Assembly: GCF_019049285.1 (NCBI RefSeq)
Contig: NZ_JAGMUL010000045.1
Location: forward strand, 1-64,000
Length of the DNA: 64,000 nucleotides
Direction of reading: 5' to 3'
From: Streptomyces sp. AC550_RSS872
GTDB taxonomy: Bacteria > Actinomycetota > Actinomycetes > Streptomycetales > Streptomycetaceae
The translations under genes were made by a program, and so were the position numbers. Shown one piece after another: positions 52,089 through 60,105 of the stretch. Under the pieces are notes generated by a model. That model saw nothing but the letters and a program-made list of their open reading frames with translations. It made no database searches and was not told where the DNA came from. Numbering within the stretch: the first letter of the stretch is position 1; each line of letters starts with the position of its first letter.

Positions 52089-52544
52089 CTAGTGCCCCTC
52101 CCCCAACCGCATCTCCAGCCGCCGGATCTCCGCCCGCACCCCGTCCCCGTAGCTGTCGTCCCCCAACGCCCCCGCCGCGGCCCGCGCCCGGCGCAGATGA
52201 ACGTGGGCCGCCTCGGCGCGGTCGAGCTTCACATAGTCGGCGGCCAGATTCAGATGCAGCGAGGGGTACAGCGCCCGTACGGCGAGCGCACCGCCCGCTC
52301 CCTCCGCCTCCGTCAACGCCCGTAGATCCCAGGCCAGTTCGTCCGTGGGGTCGTCCTGGGTGTCGGCCAGGTAGTGGGCCAGGGTGCAGCGGTGCACGGG
52401 GTCGCCGTCCTCGCCGAGCTCTGTCCACAGCTCCAGCAGCCGCCGCCGGGCCTCCTCGCGGTCCCCCGCGTGGTGCAGCATGACTACCTGCCCGATCCGC
52501 GTCGGCACGGCCTCCGGTGCCATCCGCTCCTGTCGCTCCGCCAC
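52089..52544 (-). CDS. Hypothetical tetratricopeptide-like protein
   Basis: This protein of about 151 residues (GTG at 52544, with CGGAGG five bases upstream) consists of helical repeats: GDREEARRRLLELWTELGEDGDP, CTLAHYLADTQDDPTDELAWDL and LHLNLAADYVKLDRAEAAHVHLRRAR. The spacing and conserved small residues fit TPR motifs. An ATG at 52523 is an alternative start. It is Streptomyces-like in composition and probably a protein-protein interaction adaptor; no partner is evident. Confidence 0.65.
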   Translation of the reverse strand: MAERQERMAPEAVPTRIGQVVMLHHAGDREEARRRLLELWTELGEDGDPVHRCTLAHYLADTQDDPTDELAWDLRALTEAEGAGGALAVRALYPSLHLNLAADYVKLDRAEAAHVHLRRARAAAGALGDDSYGDGVRAEIRRLEMRLGEGH

Positions 52545-52680
52545 CGCGTCCTCCGGGCCCTCGTCGGCTGGTCCCCCTCCCGACGCTAACCGCCGCCGCC
52601 GGCAATCCCGGTCAGGCGGCTCCGTACGGCACCGGCCCGGTCCGGCCGGAGGGCGGGCCAAGGACCCGCCGGGCGAGGTG

Positions 52681-53364
52681 TCATCCGAGGTCCGGGATGC
52701 GCCAGTCGATCGGCTCGTGGCCCTGTCCGGCCACCGCCTCGTTGATCTGCGTGAACGGACAGGACCCGAAGAACTTCTTCGCGGACAGCGGGGAGGGGTG
52801 CGCGCCCTTGACCACCACATGCCGGGTCTCGTCGATGAGCGGGAGCTTCTTCTGGGCGTAGTTGCCCCACAGCACGAACACCGCGGGGTCGGGCCGGTCG
52901 GCCACGGCCCGGATCACCGCGTCGGTGAACTTCTCCCAGCCCTTGCCCTTGTGCGAGTTGGCCTCGCCGGCGCGGACCGTCAGCACCGCGTTGAGCAGCA
53001 GGACGCCCTGCTGGGCCCAGGGCATCAGATAGCCGTTGTCGGGGACGGGGAGGCCGAGCTCCTCCTTCATCTCCTTGTAGATGTTGCGTAGCGAGGGCGG
53101 AGTCTTCACTCCGGGGCGGACCGAGAAGCACAGGCCGTGGCCCTGGCCCTCGCCGTGGTAGGGGTCCTGGCCGAGGATCAGGACCTTCACCTGCTCGTAC
53201 GGCGTGGCGTCCAGGGCGGCGAAGACCTCCTCGCGCGGCGGATAGACGGGACCCTTCGCCCGCTCCTCCTCGACGAACTCCGTCAGCTCCTTGAAATAGG
53301 GCTGCTGAAGTTCGTCGGCCAGAACCCCGCGCCAGGACTCGGGCAGCATGGCGATGTCGGTCAC
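52681..53364 (-). CDS. ung: Uracil-DNA glycosylase (family 1)
   Basis: This 227-residue enzyme removes uracil from DNA. The water-activating loop LGQDPYHGEGQGHGLCFSV (Asp67) and the leucine-loop HPSPLSAKKFFG are intact, as is LLLNAVLTVRAGEANSHKG. Starts with GTG at 53364 after AAGGAAGTTGAC. Length is typical. It is the leftmost of the tidy right-hand region, next to an oligopeptide-binding gene in the same orientation. Confidence 0.97.
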   Translation of the reverse strand: MTDIAMLPESWRGVLADELQQPYFKELTEFVEEERAKGPVYPPREEVFAALDATPYEQVKVLILGQDPYHGEGQGHGLCFSVRPGVKTPPSLRNIYKEMKEELGLPVPDNGYLMPWAQQGVLLLNAVLTVRAGEANSHKGKGWEKFTDAVIRAVADRPDPAVFVLWGNYAQKKLPLIDETRHVVVKGAHPSPLSAKKFFGSCPFTQINEAVAGQGHEPIDWRIPDLG

Positions 53365-53396
53365 GTCAACTTCCTTACGGTGTGCGGCGAACGGTG

Positions 53397-53423
53397 GGAG
53401 GTGACCGCGGGGCGGTCACCTCC
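53397..53423 (-). terminator. Perfect 12-bp stem-loop after the peptide-binding gene
   Basis: GGAGGTGACCGC (53397-53408) and GCGGTCACCTCC (53412-53423) are exact complements with a 3-base GGG loop, about 60 bp downstream of the leftward gene's stop codon. Confidence 0.8.
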
Positions 53424-53482
53424 AGGCTTCAGAACCTACAGGCGACCACTGACAACCGCCCCGCCCACCGCACATCCCCCCG

Positions 53483-55063
53483 CTACCAGCTGGTCTTGCG
53501 GTACAGCTCGCCCATCATCATGATCGTCGAGGGGTCCAGCGCCCGCTCCGCGCCCGAGACCTCCACGCTCGCGGCCACGTACTGCCGGCCCTGCCACAGC
53601 GGCAGCAGCCGCGCGTCGTCGACGAGGATGCGCTGGGCGTCCTCGAAGTCCTTGACGACGTTGGCCCGGTCGCTCTGGGCGCGGGAGCTGGGCAGCAGGC
53701 GGTCGGTGATCGTGGGCGTGACGTAGGGGGTGCCGAGTGCGTTCTGCTTGCCGACGAACGGCGCGATGAAGTTGTCGGCGTCCGGGAAGTCGGGGAACCA
53801 GCCGCGCCCGAACACCGGGTACTCGCCGTTCTGGTAGCCGGTGACGTACGACTTCCAGGGGCGGCTCTTGAGGGTGATCTCGAAGAGTCCGGAGTCCTCG
53901 AGCTGGCTCTTGAGCTCCTCGAACTCGGCCTTGGTGGCGGAGCCGTAGCGGTCGCTGGTGTACCAGAGGGTGAGCGGGACGGGGGTGGTGATGTTCGCGT
54001 CGGCGAGGATCGCGCGGGCCTTGTCGGCGCTGGGCTCGCCGAAGTCGTCGAAGAAGCCCGTGGTGTGTCCGGTCAGGCCCTTGGGGACCATGGAGTACAG
54101 CGGCTCGACGGTGTCCTTGTAGACCTTGTGGGCGATGGCCGGTCGGTCGATGACCTGGGCGATGGCCTTGCGGACGGCGGTCTTGCCGGCCATGGGGTCC
54201 TTGGGGTTGAAGACCAGGTAGTTGATCTCCGTGCCGGAGCCCTCGATCAGCTGGAGGTCGTCCTCGTCGTCGGCCTGGATCTCGACGATGTCGTCGGCGG
54301 CGAGGCCGCGGAAGGCGACGTCGAGCTCCTGGTCGCGCAGTGCGGCGACCATGGTGGGCGAGTCCTGGAAGTAACGGATGGTCACCGCGTCGTTCTTGCG
54401 CTCCGCATACCCGTCGTACTTGTCGTTCTTGACGAGCTCGGCCTGCTTGCCCTCGTCGTACGACTCCAGGGTGTACGGCCCGGACCCGACGACCGTGCCG
54501 TCCTCGCGGAGCTTGTCCGCCGGGTAGTCCCCGGGGTCGATGATCGACATCGCGGGGGTGGCGAGCACGAACGGGAAGGTGGCGTCGGCCTTGTTCAGGT
54601 GGAAGACGATCTCGCGGTCGTTCAGCACCTGGACGCGTTCGAGGCTGCCGAGCAGGCCGGCCGGGCCGCCGTTGACGTTGATCTTCCGGATCCGGTCGAT
54701 CGAGTACTTGACCGCTTTCGCGTCGAGGGTGTGCCCGTCGGAGAACTGCAAGCCCTCGCGCAGTTCGCATTGGTACTTCATGTTCGTGTTGTCGGTGAAC
54801 CGGCAGTTCTCCGCGGCGTCGGGCTCGGGGGCGGTCGAGCCGGACGGGTAGCTGAGCAGCGTCTGGTAAATGTTGCGGAACAGTTCCCAGGAGCTGTCCC
54901 AGGACGCGGCGGGATCAAGGGTGCTGGGGGCGGCCGTGGTCCCCACGACGATCGGCCCTTCCTCGTCCGAGGAATCGGACGAGAGGACACCGCACCCCGC
55001 CAACAGGGACGATATGGACGCGATGGCCGCCACCTGCCGCAGGCGTCGGATCCGGTTGAACAC
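53483..55063 (-). CDS. ABC transporter substrate-binding lipoprotein, family 5 (peptide/nickel type)
   Basis: The encoded protein of about 526 residues has a lipoprotein signal (basic NRIRRLRQ, then ISSLLAGC) and a family-5 fold. GTTAAPSTLDPAASWDSSWE, YQCELREGLQFSDGHTLDAK and VVGSGPYTLESYDEG are classic DppA/OppA-type segments. I place the start at the GTG at 55063, because GAGGAG lies seven bases before it; a GTG at 55069 is only one base after that site. No permease or ATPase gene is adjacent, so it is an orphan binding protein. It probably binds peptides. Confidence 0.9.
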   Translation of the reverse strand: MFNRIRRLRQVAAIASISSLLAGCGVLSSDSSDEEGPIVVGTTAAPSTLDPAASWDSSWELFRNIYQTLLSYPSGSTAPEPDAAENCRFTDNTNMKYQCELREGLQFSDGHTLDAKAVKYSIDRIRKINVNGGPAGLLGSLERVQVLNDREIVFHLNKADATFPFVLATPAMSIIDPGDYPADKLREDGTVVGSGPYTLESYDEGKQAELVKNDKYDGYAERKNDAVTIRYFQDSPTMVAALRDQELDVAFRGLAADDIVEIQADDEDDLQLIEGSGTEINYLVFNPKDPMAGKTAVRKAIAQVIDRPAIAHKVYKDTVEPLYSMVPKGLTGHTTGFFDDFGEPSADKARAILADANITTPVPLTLWYTSDRYGSATKAEFEELKSQLEDSGLFEITLKSRPWKSYVTGYQNGEYPVFGRGWFPDFPDADNFIAPFVGKQNALGTPYVTPTITDRLLPSSRAQSDRANVVKDFEDAQRILVDDARLLPLWQGRQYVAASVEVSGAERALDPSTIMMMGELYRKTSW

Positions 55064-55201
55064 GCGCACGCTCCTCGATCTGCCATGCCAAGGGTCGGCA
55101 AAACATACCGCAGTGTTCCGGCCGGTGGACCTCCCGTCTCAGGAGCACTTGTTCACCTCTTCGGTGACTACGTTGTCAACGGCCGTTGATCTCCCGATAC
55201 G

Positions 55202-55242
55202 CCGACAGGGGCGCCGCTGGTGTCCAGCTGCGCCCCTGTCGG
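55202..55242 (-). terminator. 13-bp stem-loop after the SDR pair
   Basis: CCGACAGGGGCGC (55202-55214) pairs with GCGCCCCTGTCGG (55230-55242), and the loop contains a further CTGG/CCAG pairing. It follows the stop of the leftward SDR gene at 55255 by about 13 bases. Confidence 0.8.
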
Positions 55243-55254
55243 AATTCCCGTGCC

Positions 55255-56016
55255 TCAGCCGACGCCGGCGTTGAGGAAGATGCCGCCGTCGACGACGAGC
55301 GTCTGACCGGTGACCCAGTCGGACTGGTCCGAGGTGAGGAACGCGGCGGCGCCGCCGATGTCGGAGGGCACGCCGAGCCGGGCCAGCGGGTAGGCCGCGG
55401 CGGCCTCCGCCTCCCGCCCCTCGTACAGGGCCTGGGCGAACTTGGTCTTGACCACGGCCGGGGCGATGGCGTTGACCCGCACCTTCGGCGCGAACTCGTG
55501 CGCCAGCTGCTGGGTCAGGTTGATCAGCGCGGCCTTGCTGACGCCGTAGGCGGCGATGAAGGGCGAGGGCGCGAGGCCCGCGACGGAGGCGATGTTGACG
55601 ATCGCGCCGCCGTTGTCCCTCTGCCAGGCGTGCCAGGTCTTCTGGGCGAAGCCGAGCGCGGAGATCACGTTGGTCTCGAAGACCTTGCGCGCGACCCCCA
55701 GGTCGAGGTCGGCGATCGGCCCGAACACCGGGTTGGTACCGGCGTTGTTGACCAGGTAGTCGACCCGGCCGAAGGCCTCCATGGCGCGCTCGACGGCGAG
55801 GGCCTGGTGGGCCTCGTCGTGCGCCTTGCCGGCCACGTAGACGGCGCGCTCGGCGCCGAGCTGCTCGACGGCCTCCTTGAGGGCGTCCTCGCCCCGGCCG
55901 GTGATGACCACGCGGTCGCCGCGGGCGACGAGCGCCTCGGCGACGCCGTAGCCGATGCCGCGGCTGGCGCCCGTGACGAGGGCGACCTTGCCGGAGAGTG
56001 CAGGCAGTTCCGTCAT
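55255..56016 (-). CDS. Short-chain dehydrogenase/reductase
   Basis: This 253-residue SDR has VALVTGASRGIGYGVAEAL (cofactor loop), LVNNAGTNPVFGPI, IVNIASVAGLAPSP with the catalytic Ser, and AAYGVSKAAL (Y-x3-K). A C-terminal AAAFLTSDQSDWVTGQTLVVDGG completes the FabG-like fold. It is NAD(P)-linked; the substrate is unknown (3-ketoacyl or hydroxyl compounds). The stop of the FabG-like gene upstream lies 20 bp before its start, so the two are an operon, probably for sequential steps in fatty-acid or polyhydroxyalkanoate-type metabolism. Confidence 0.92.
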   Translation of the reverse strand: MTELPALSGKVALVTGASRGIGYGVAEALVARGDRVVITGRGEDALKEAVEQLGAERAVYVAGKAHDEAHQALAVERAMEAFGRVDYLVNNAGTNPVFGPIADLDLGVARKVFETNVISALGFAQKTWHAWQRDNGGAIVNIASVAGLAPSPFIAAYGVSKAALINLTQQLAHEFAPKVRVNAIAPAVVKTKFAQALYEGREAEAAAAYPLARLGVPSDIGGAAAFLTSDQSDWVTGQTLVVDGGIFLNAGVG

Positions 56017-56036
56017 GTCCGTGTCTCCCCTGAGCC

Positions 56037-56798
56037 CTAGTCGAGCGGTCCGCCGGCGACGTACAGCACCTGGCCGGAGACGAATCCGGCCGCCTCGCCG
56101 GTGAAGAAGGCGATGGCGTTGGCGATGTCGTCGGGCTCACCGACGCGGGCCACCGGGATCTGGGTGGCGGCGGCGGCCTTGAAGTCCTCGAAGCCCATGC
56201 CGACGCGGTCGGCGGTGGCCTTGGTCATCTCGGTGGCGATGAAGCCGGGGGCGACGGCGTTGGCCGTGACACCGAACTTGCCGAGCTCCTTGGCGAGGGT
56301 CTTGGTGAAGCCCTGGAGGCCGGCCTTGGCGGCGGAGTAGTTGACCTGGCCGCGGTTGCCGAGCGCGGAGGACGAGGAGAGGTTGACGATCCGGCCGAAG
56401 CCCGCGTCCACCATGTGCTTCTGACAGGCCTTGGACATCAGGAAGGCGCCGCGCAGATGGACGTTCATGACGGTGTCCCAGTCGGCGACGCTCATCTTGA
56501 ACAGCAGGTTGTCCCGGAGCACACCCGCGTTGTTGACCAGGATCGTCGGGGCGCCGAGCTCCTCGGCGATGCGCGCGACGGCCGCCTCGACCTGCGCCTC
56601 GTCGGAGACGTCGCAGCCGACCGCGATGGCCTTGCCGCCGGCCGCGGTGATCTTCTCCACGGTGTCCTTGCAGGCGGCCTCGTCGAGGTCGATCACGGCG
56701 ACCGCGCGGCCCTCGGCGGCCAGTCGTACGGCGGTGGCGGCGCCGATGCCGCGCGCTCCGCCGGTGACCACGGCGACCCGCTGCTCAGTGGTGGACAT
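56037..56798 (-). CDS. 3-oxoacyl-ACP/CoA reductase-like SDR (FabG family)
   Basis: This 253-residue SDR starts at the ATG at 56798 (MSTTEQRVAVVTGGARGIG). It contains LVNNAGVLRDNLLFKMSVADWD, IVNLSSSSALGNRGQVNYSAAKAGL (Ser, Tyr and Lys of the active site) and AIAFFTGEAAGFVSGQVLYVAGG. The LRDNLLFKMS segment is characteristic of FabG/PhaB-type reductases acting on 3-ketoacyl substrates. It is the first gene of a two-gene unit. A longer frame start at 56876 has no ribosome site. Confidence 0.92.
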   Translation of the reverse strand: MSTTEQRVAVVTGGARGIGAATAVRLAAEGRAVAVIDLDEAACKDTVEKITAAGGKAIAVGCDVSDEAQVEAAVARIAEELGAPTILVNNAGVLRDNLLFKMSVADWDTVMNVHLRGAFLMSKACQKHMVDAGFGRIVNLSSSSALGNRGQVNYSAAKAGLQGFTKTLAKELGKFGVTANAVAPGFIATEMTKATADRVGMGFEDFKAAAATQIPVARVGEPDDIANAIAFFTGEAAGFVSGQVLYVAGGPLD

Positions 56799-56924
56799 GG
56801 ATGACTCTCCTCGGGTGAGCGACCGCTTAGTACCTTCGATGGACGTGACGCTAGAAGCCCTGGCACGCGGTGTCAACGGCCACCGCGGGCATGTGATCCA
56901 TTACCCGTTCCGTCAGCTGATCCG

Positions 56925-57335
56925 TCACTTCACCAACAGATCGAGCAACCGCTCCGCCTCGGCCGCCGGATCGGAGGTCAGTCCGGTGTGCACGGGGCCC
57001 GGCTGGACGACGGTCGAGCGGGGCGCGACCAGCCAGCGGAAGCGCCGCCCGGGATCGTCGCCCGCGGCCTGCCCCGCCGCCTCGCCGCCCGCGCAGACAC
57101 CCTCGACGGCGCCGAGTGCGGCCCGCACCCCGGCGACGTCGGCGTCGGGGTCCAGCGCCCGCAGCCTGGCCTCGTCCAGGTGGGTCCGTGCGGCGACGAA
57201 GGAGCGGGCGCGGCAGTACACCAGCACGCCGGCGTTCAGACACTCCCCGCGCTCGATGCGCGGGACGACCCGCAGCAGCGCGTACTCGAAGACGTCCTGG
57301 GCGCGGGAACGGGTCCCCAGCGTGCGCTCGCTCAC
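56925..57335 (-). CDS. DUF3037-family protein
   Basis: This 136-residue protein starts with GTG at 57335, which overlaps the stop of the preceding HipA-like gene (GTGA, 4 bp). The family signature is VFEYALLRVVPRIERGECLNAGVLVYC, followed by an RFRWLVAPRSTVVQPGPVHTG segment. DUF3037 has no established function. In many genomes it is encoded immediately after a HipA-like kinase, exactly as here, implying a conserved functional pair. Confidence 0.88.
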   Translation of the reverse strand: MSERTLGTRSRAQDVFEYALLRVVPRIERGECLNAGVLVYCRARSFVAARTHLDEARLRALDPDADVAGVRAALGAVEGVCAGGEAAGQAAGDDPGRRFRWLVAPRSTVVQPGPVHTGLTSDPAAEAERLLDLLVK

Positions 57336-58087
57336 TTGATCCCCTCGATGCGTTCGTGGATGACGGCGGCCCGTGCGACCAGCGGCCGGGCGTACGCCCT
57401 GCGCAGCGCGTCCGCCGAGGCGAACCCCGGTTCGTCCGCCAGCCAGACCTCCGGGATCTCGGAGGTCACCTCGGCGAGCAGTTCCTCGGTGACGAACGGC
57501 GCCAACTCCGCGGCGGCCGCCCGCACGTCCGGTGCGAAGGAGGCGAGGGCATGGTCGGAGGCGTCGTACGGACGCGCCGCCGAGGCCCCGGCCCCGGGCC
57601 AGTTGTGCTGCCAGATCATGGTGGCGCCGTGGTCGATGAGCCATGGTTCGCCCTGCCACATCAGCAGGTTGGGGTTGCGCCAGGACCGGTCGACGTTGTT
57701 GACCAGGGCGTCGAACCAGACGATCCGCCCGGCGTCCTCGGCACTCACGTCGCATGCGAGGGGGTCGAAGCCGAGCGCGCCGGAGAGGAAGTCCATGCCG
57801 AGGTTGGTGCCGCCGCTGGACTTGAGGAGTCCCTGCACTTCCTGGTCGGGTTCGCCGAGCCCGAGCACGGGGTCGAGCTCCACCGTCACCAGCCGGGGCA
57901 CCCGGAAGCCCAGCCTGCGGGCGAGTTCACCGCAGACGACCTCGGCGACCAGTGTCTTGCGGCCCTGTCCGGCGCCGCTGAACTTCATGACGTACGTCCC
58001 GAAGTCGTCGGCCTCGACGAGCCCCGGCAGCGAACCGCCCTCACGCAGCGGCGTGATATAGCGGGTCGCGATGACTTCTTTGAGCAT
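57332..58087 (-). CDS. HipA-like kinase-domain protein
   Basis: This 251-residue protein has the nucleotide-binding beginning DFGTYVMKFSGAGQGRKTLVAEVVCGEL and a HipA-like catalytic loop VWFDALVNNVDRSWRNPNLL (D-x4-N pattern) with the metal-binding LIDHGATMIW (DH in place of DFG). HipA kinases phosphorylate target proteins and can induce growth arrest, but this short version lacks the N-terminal HipA couple_hipA region and is not paired with a HipB helix-turn-helix protein. Its downstream partner is a DUF3037 protein. It diverges from the Rieske gene. Confidence 0.85.
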   Translation of the reverse strand: MLKEVIATRYITPLREGGSLPGLVEADDFGTYVMKFSGAGQGRKTLVAEVVCGELARRLGFRVPRLVTVELDPVLGLGEPDQEVQGLLKSSGGTNLGMDFLSGALGFDPLACDVSAEDAGRIVWFDALVNNVDRSWRNPNLLMWQGEPWLIDHGATMIWQHNWPGAGASAARPYDASDHALASFAPDVRAAAAELAPFVTEELLAEVTSEIPEVWLADEPGFASADALRRAYARPLVARAAVIHERIEGIK

Positions 58088-58308
58088 CGCCCCAGGTTAC
58101 TGGCGCGCAGGCGGGGGCGAGGGACGGGCCGGGCGGGCTGCGACAGGTTTGCGCCGACAGCGCATCGACAGCACTGGACAGTGAACCGACAGCTCCGCTT
58201 TACCCACCTCCTGGCCGGACCGGGTCAGGATTTCGACTGCGTCTGAACAGCCGGTCCCGAAGGACCGTACCTCTCGGCAGATCAAGAATCCGCGGAAGGA
58301 ACGTCAGC

Positions 58309-58803
58309 ATGACCAGCGAATCAGTTCAGCCGGTGTCGGGCCCGAGCCGCCGTACCGTCGTGGCGGCGGTCGGCGCGGCGGGGCTCGCCGCTGCGCTGAC
58401 CGCGTGCGGGTCGGACGACGACGCGTCCGGCTCGGCCACCGAACAGGGTGCCCCCGCCGGCGGCGGCGCGAGCACCGAAGCGGGCGGCGGCTCGTCCACG
58501 GAGGCGGGCGGCGGCGGTGCGGCCCTCGCCAAGACCGCCGACATCCCGGAGGGCAGCGGCAAGGTCTTCAGCGACGAGAAGGTGGTGGTCTCGCAGCCGA
58601 CGGCGGGCGACTACAAGGCCTTCTCGACGATCTGCACCCACCAGAACTGTCCGATGACCGACCTCAAGGAGGACACCCTGTCCTGCGCCTGCCACGGCAG
58701 TCAGTTCTCCGTTCTGGACGGCAGCGTGAAGAAGGGGCCGGCCACCCAGCCGCTGGCCGCCAAGGAGATCAGCGTGGCGGGCGACTCGATCACGCTCGCC
58801 TGA
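58309..58803 (+). CDS. Rieske [2Fe-2S] lipoprotein
   Basis: This 164-residue protein has a twin-arginine-type N-terminus, GPSRRTVVAAVGAAGLAAAL, ending in a lipobox-like LTAC. A low-complexity Gly/Ser linker follows (two GGGSSTEA-like repeats), then a Rieske domain with CTHQNCPMTD and SCACHGSQFSVLDG, the four cluster ligands (Cys, His, Cys, His). Folded with the cluster, it would be exported by Tat to the outside. It is a small stand-alone Rieske protein of unknown partner. It ends inside the converging hydrolase gene (14-bp overlap). Confidence 0.93.
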   Translation: MTSESVQPVSGPSRRTVVAAVGAAGLAAALTACGSDDDASGSATEQGAPAGGGASTEAGGGSSTEAGGGGAALAKTADIPEGSGKVFSDEKVVVSQPTAGDYKAFSTICTHQNCPMTDLKEDTLSCACHGSQFSVLDGSVKKGPATQPLAAKEISVAGDSITLA

Positions 58804-59437
58804 CACGCGGACGCCTGAAGCCGTCCAGTACCTCGTCCGTGGTCGCGACCGTGGCGACCAGGGCGAGGGTGTGGCGGATCATCGCCGGGGTGTAGTCGGA
58901 GGGCACCCCGGCGACGGCGTCCCGGGGCACGACCACGACGTAACCCCGGTTCACGGCGTCGAAGACCGTGTTGGGGATCGCCACGTTGGCCGAGACGCCG
59001 GTGACGATCAGCGTGCGGCAGCCGACGTTGCGCAGCAGGGCGTCGACGTCGGTGCCCTGGATCGGGGACAGGCCGTGCAGACGGCGTACGACGAAGTCCT
59101 CCTCGGCGACCTCGATCGGCGCCGCCACGCGGACCGCCTCGCTGCCGGACAGCTGCTGGACGGGGAGCCGTTCGGCGGCGCGGAAGAGGCGGGCGTTGTG
59201 GCTCGCCCCCCGTCCGTCGGCGCGGCGTTCGGCGATCGCGTGGATCACCTGGACGCCGCTCTCGTGGGCGGCCGCGACCAGCCGGGCGATGTGGGCGAGG
59301 GTGCCCGAGGAGCGGGCCTCGGCGGCGAGTTCGGGCAGTGCGCTGTCCTGTCCGACGACGCCCTCCTGGCATTCGACGGTGAGCAGGACGGTGGTCGCGG
59401 GGTCGAGGAGCTCGCTGAGTTCGGCGTACGACGGCAT
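58790..59437 (-). CDS. Isochorismatase-like protein lacking the canonical catalytic Cys
   Basis: This 215-residue protein has the isochorismatase fold (SGVQVIHAIAERRADGRG, GTDVDALLRNVGCRTLIVTGV) but with changes at the active site. The usual Asp of the first strand is Glu in LLTVECQEG, and the usual nucleophilic Cys is replaced by Ala in GVSANVAIPNTVFDAVNRG. Such members exist in actinobacteria, so this is a subfamily trait rather than a local error. Hydrolase activity by the standard mechanism is not expected. The start is the ATG at 59437. Confidence 0.85.
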   Translation of the reverse strand: MPSYAELSELLDPATTVLLTVECQEGVVGQDSALPELAAEARSSGTLAHIARLVAAAHESGVQVIHAIAERRADGRGASHNARLFRAAERLPVQQLSGSEAVRVAAPIEVAEEDFVVRRLHGLSPIQGTDVDALLRNVGCRTLIVTGVSANVAIPNTVFDAVNRGYVVVVPRDAVAGVPSDYTPAMIRHTLALVATVATTDEVLDGFRRPRVRRA

Positions 59438-59539
59438 GGATCCCCCTGGGCCGGACGGCGGCGTGGGCGGGCGAGCGTAGCCACGTTCGAGTCAGGACGG
59501 AACCACCATTGCCTCCGCGGGGAAGACGACTCATCCTTT

Positions 59540-59570
59540 TCTGACGTGATGTCAGAGGATCTCTCCTCTG
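59540..59570. promoter_or_regulatory. Two overlapping perfect inverted repeats
   Basis: TCTGAC (59540-59545) with GTCAGA (59551-59556), and CAGAGGA (59553-59559) with TCCTCTG (59564-59570), are perfect inverted repeats that share four bases (59553-59556). They lie 28-58 bp upstream of the flavoprotein start at 59598, so an operator or a mutually exclusive RNA hairpin pair is possible. Confidence 0.5.
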
Positions 59571-59597
59571 GCACGACGTGAGAGAAGAGGGGGCCGC

Positions 59598-60065
59598 ATG
59601 ACCGTCACTCAGCGCCGGGGCCGGAAGATCATGATGACGCCCGGTGAGCTGGACGAGTTCCTCACCACCCAGCGCACCTGCCGGGTCGCCACGGTGTCCA
59701 CCGATGGCTTTCCGCATGTCAGCGCCCTGTGGTTCGCCTGGGACGGCAACTCGCTGTGGCTGTACTCGGTCGTCCGCAGCAAGCGGTGGGCCGATCTGTG
59801 CCGCGATCCGCGGGTCGCGATCGTGGTCGACACGGGTGAGGAGTATGAGCAACTGCGGGGCGTCGAGCTGTCCGGCACCGTCGAGTTCGTGGGCGAGAGC
59901 CCTCGCGTCGGCGAGCTGCGCGCCGAACTCGACGTCCCCGAGACGCTGTTCGCGCGCAAGAACTTCGGCCTGGACGAGATGCCGCACGACGGCCGGCACG
60001 CGTGGGTGCGGCTGACGCCGGAGAAGATCGTGTCCTGGGACTTCCGGAAGCTGGGAGCGCTGTAA
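59598..60065 (+). CDS. FMN/F420-binding split-barrel protein (pyridoxamine 5'-phosphate oxidase family)
   Basis: This 155-residue protein starts at 59598 after GAGAAGAGGGGGCCGC. TCRVATVSTDGFPHVSALWFAWDG, LYSVVRSKRWADLCRDPRVAIVVD and HAWVRLTPEKIVSWDFRKL match the small split-barrel flavoproteins. In actinobacteria many of these use F420 or FMN to reduce or oxidise diverse compounds. A PNPOx activity cannot be claimed. It is monocistronic and faces the LysR gene from the other side. Confidence 0.88.
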   Translation: MTVTQRRGRKIMMTPGELDEFLTTQRTCRVATVSTDGFPHVSALWFAWDGNSLWLYSVVRSKRWADLCRDPRVAIVVDTGEEYEQLRGVELSGTVEFVGESPRVGELRAELDVPETLFARKNFGLDEMPHDGRHAWVRLTPEKIVSWDFRKLGAL

Positions 60066-60105
60066 GCGGCAGGAGGCAGGCTGTAGGCGGTAGGCCGAGG
60101 CGGCG

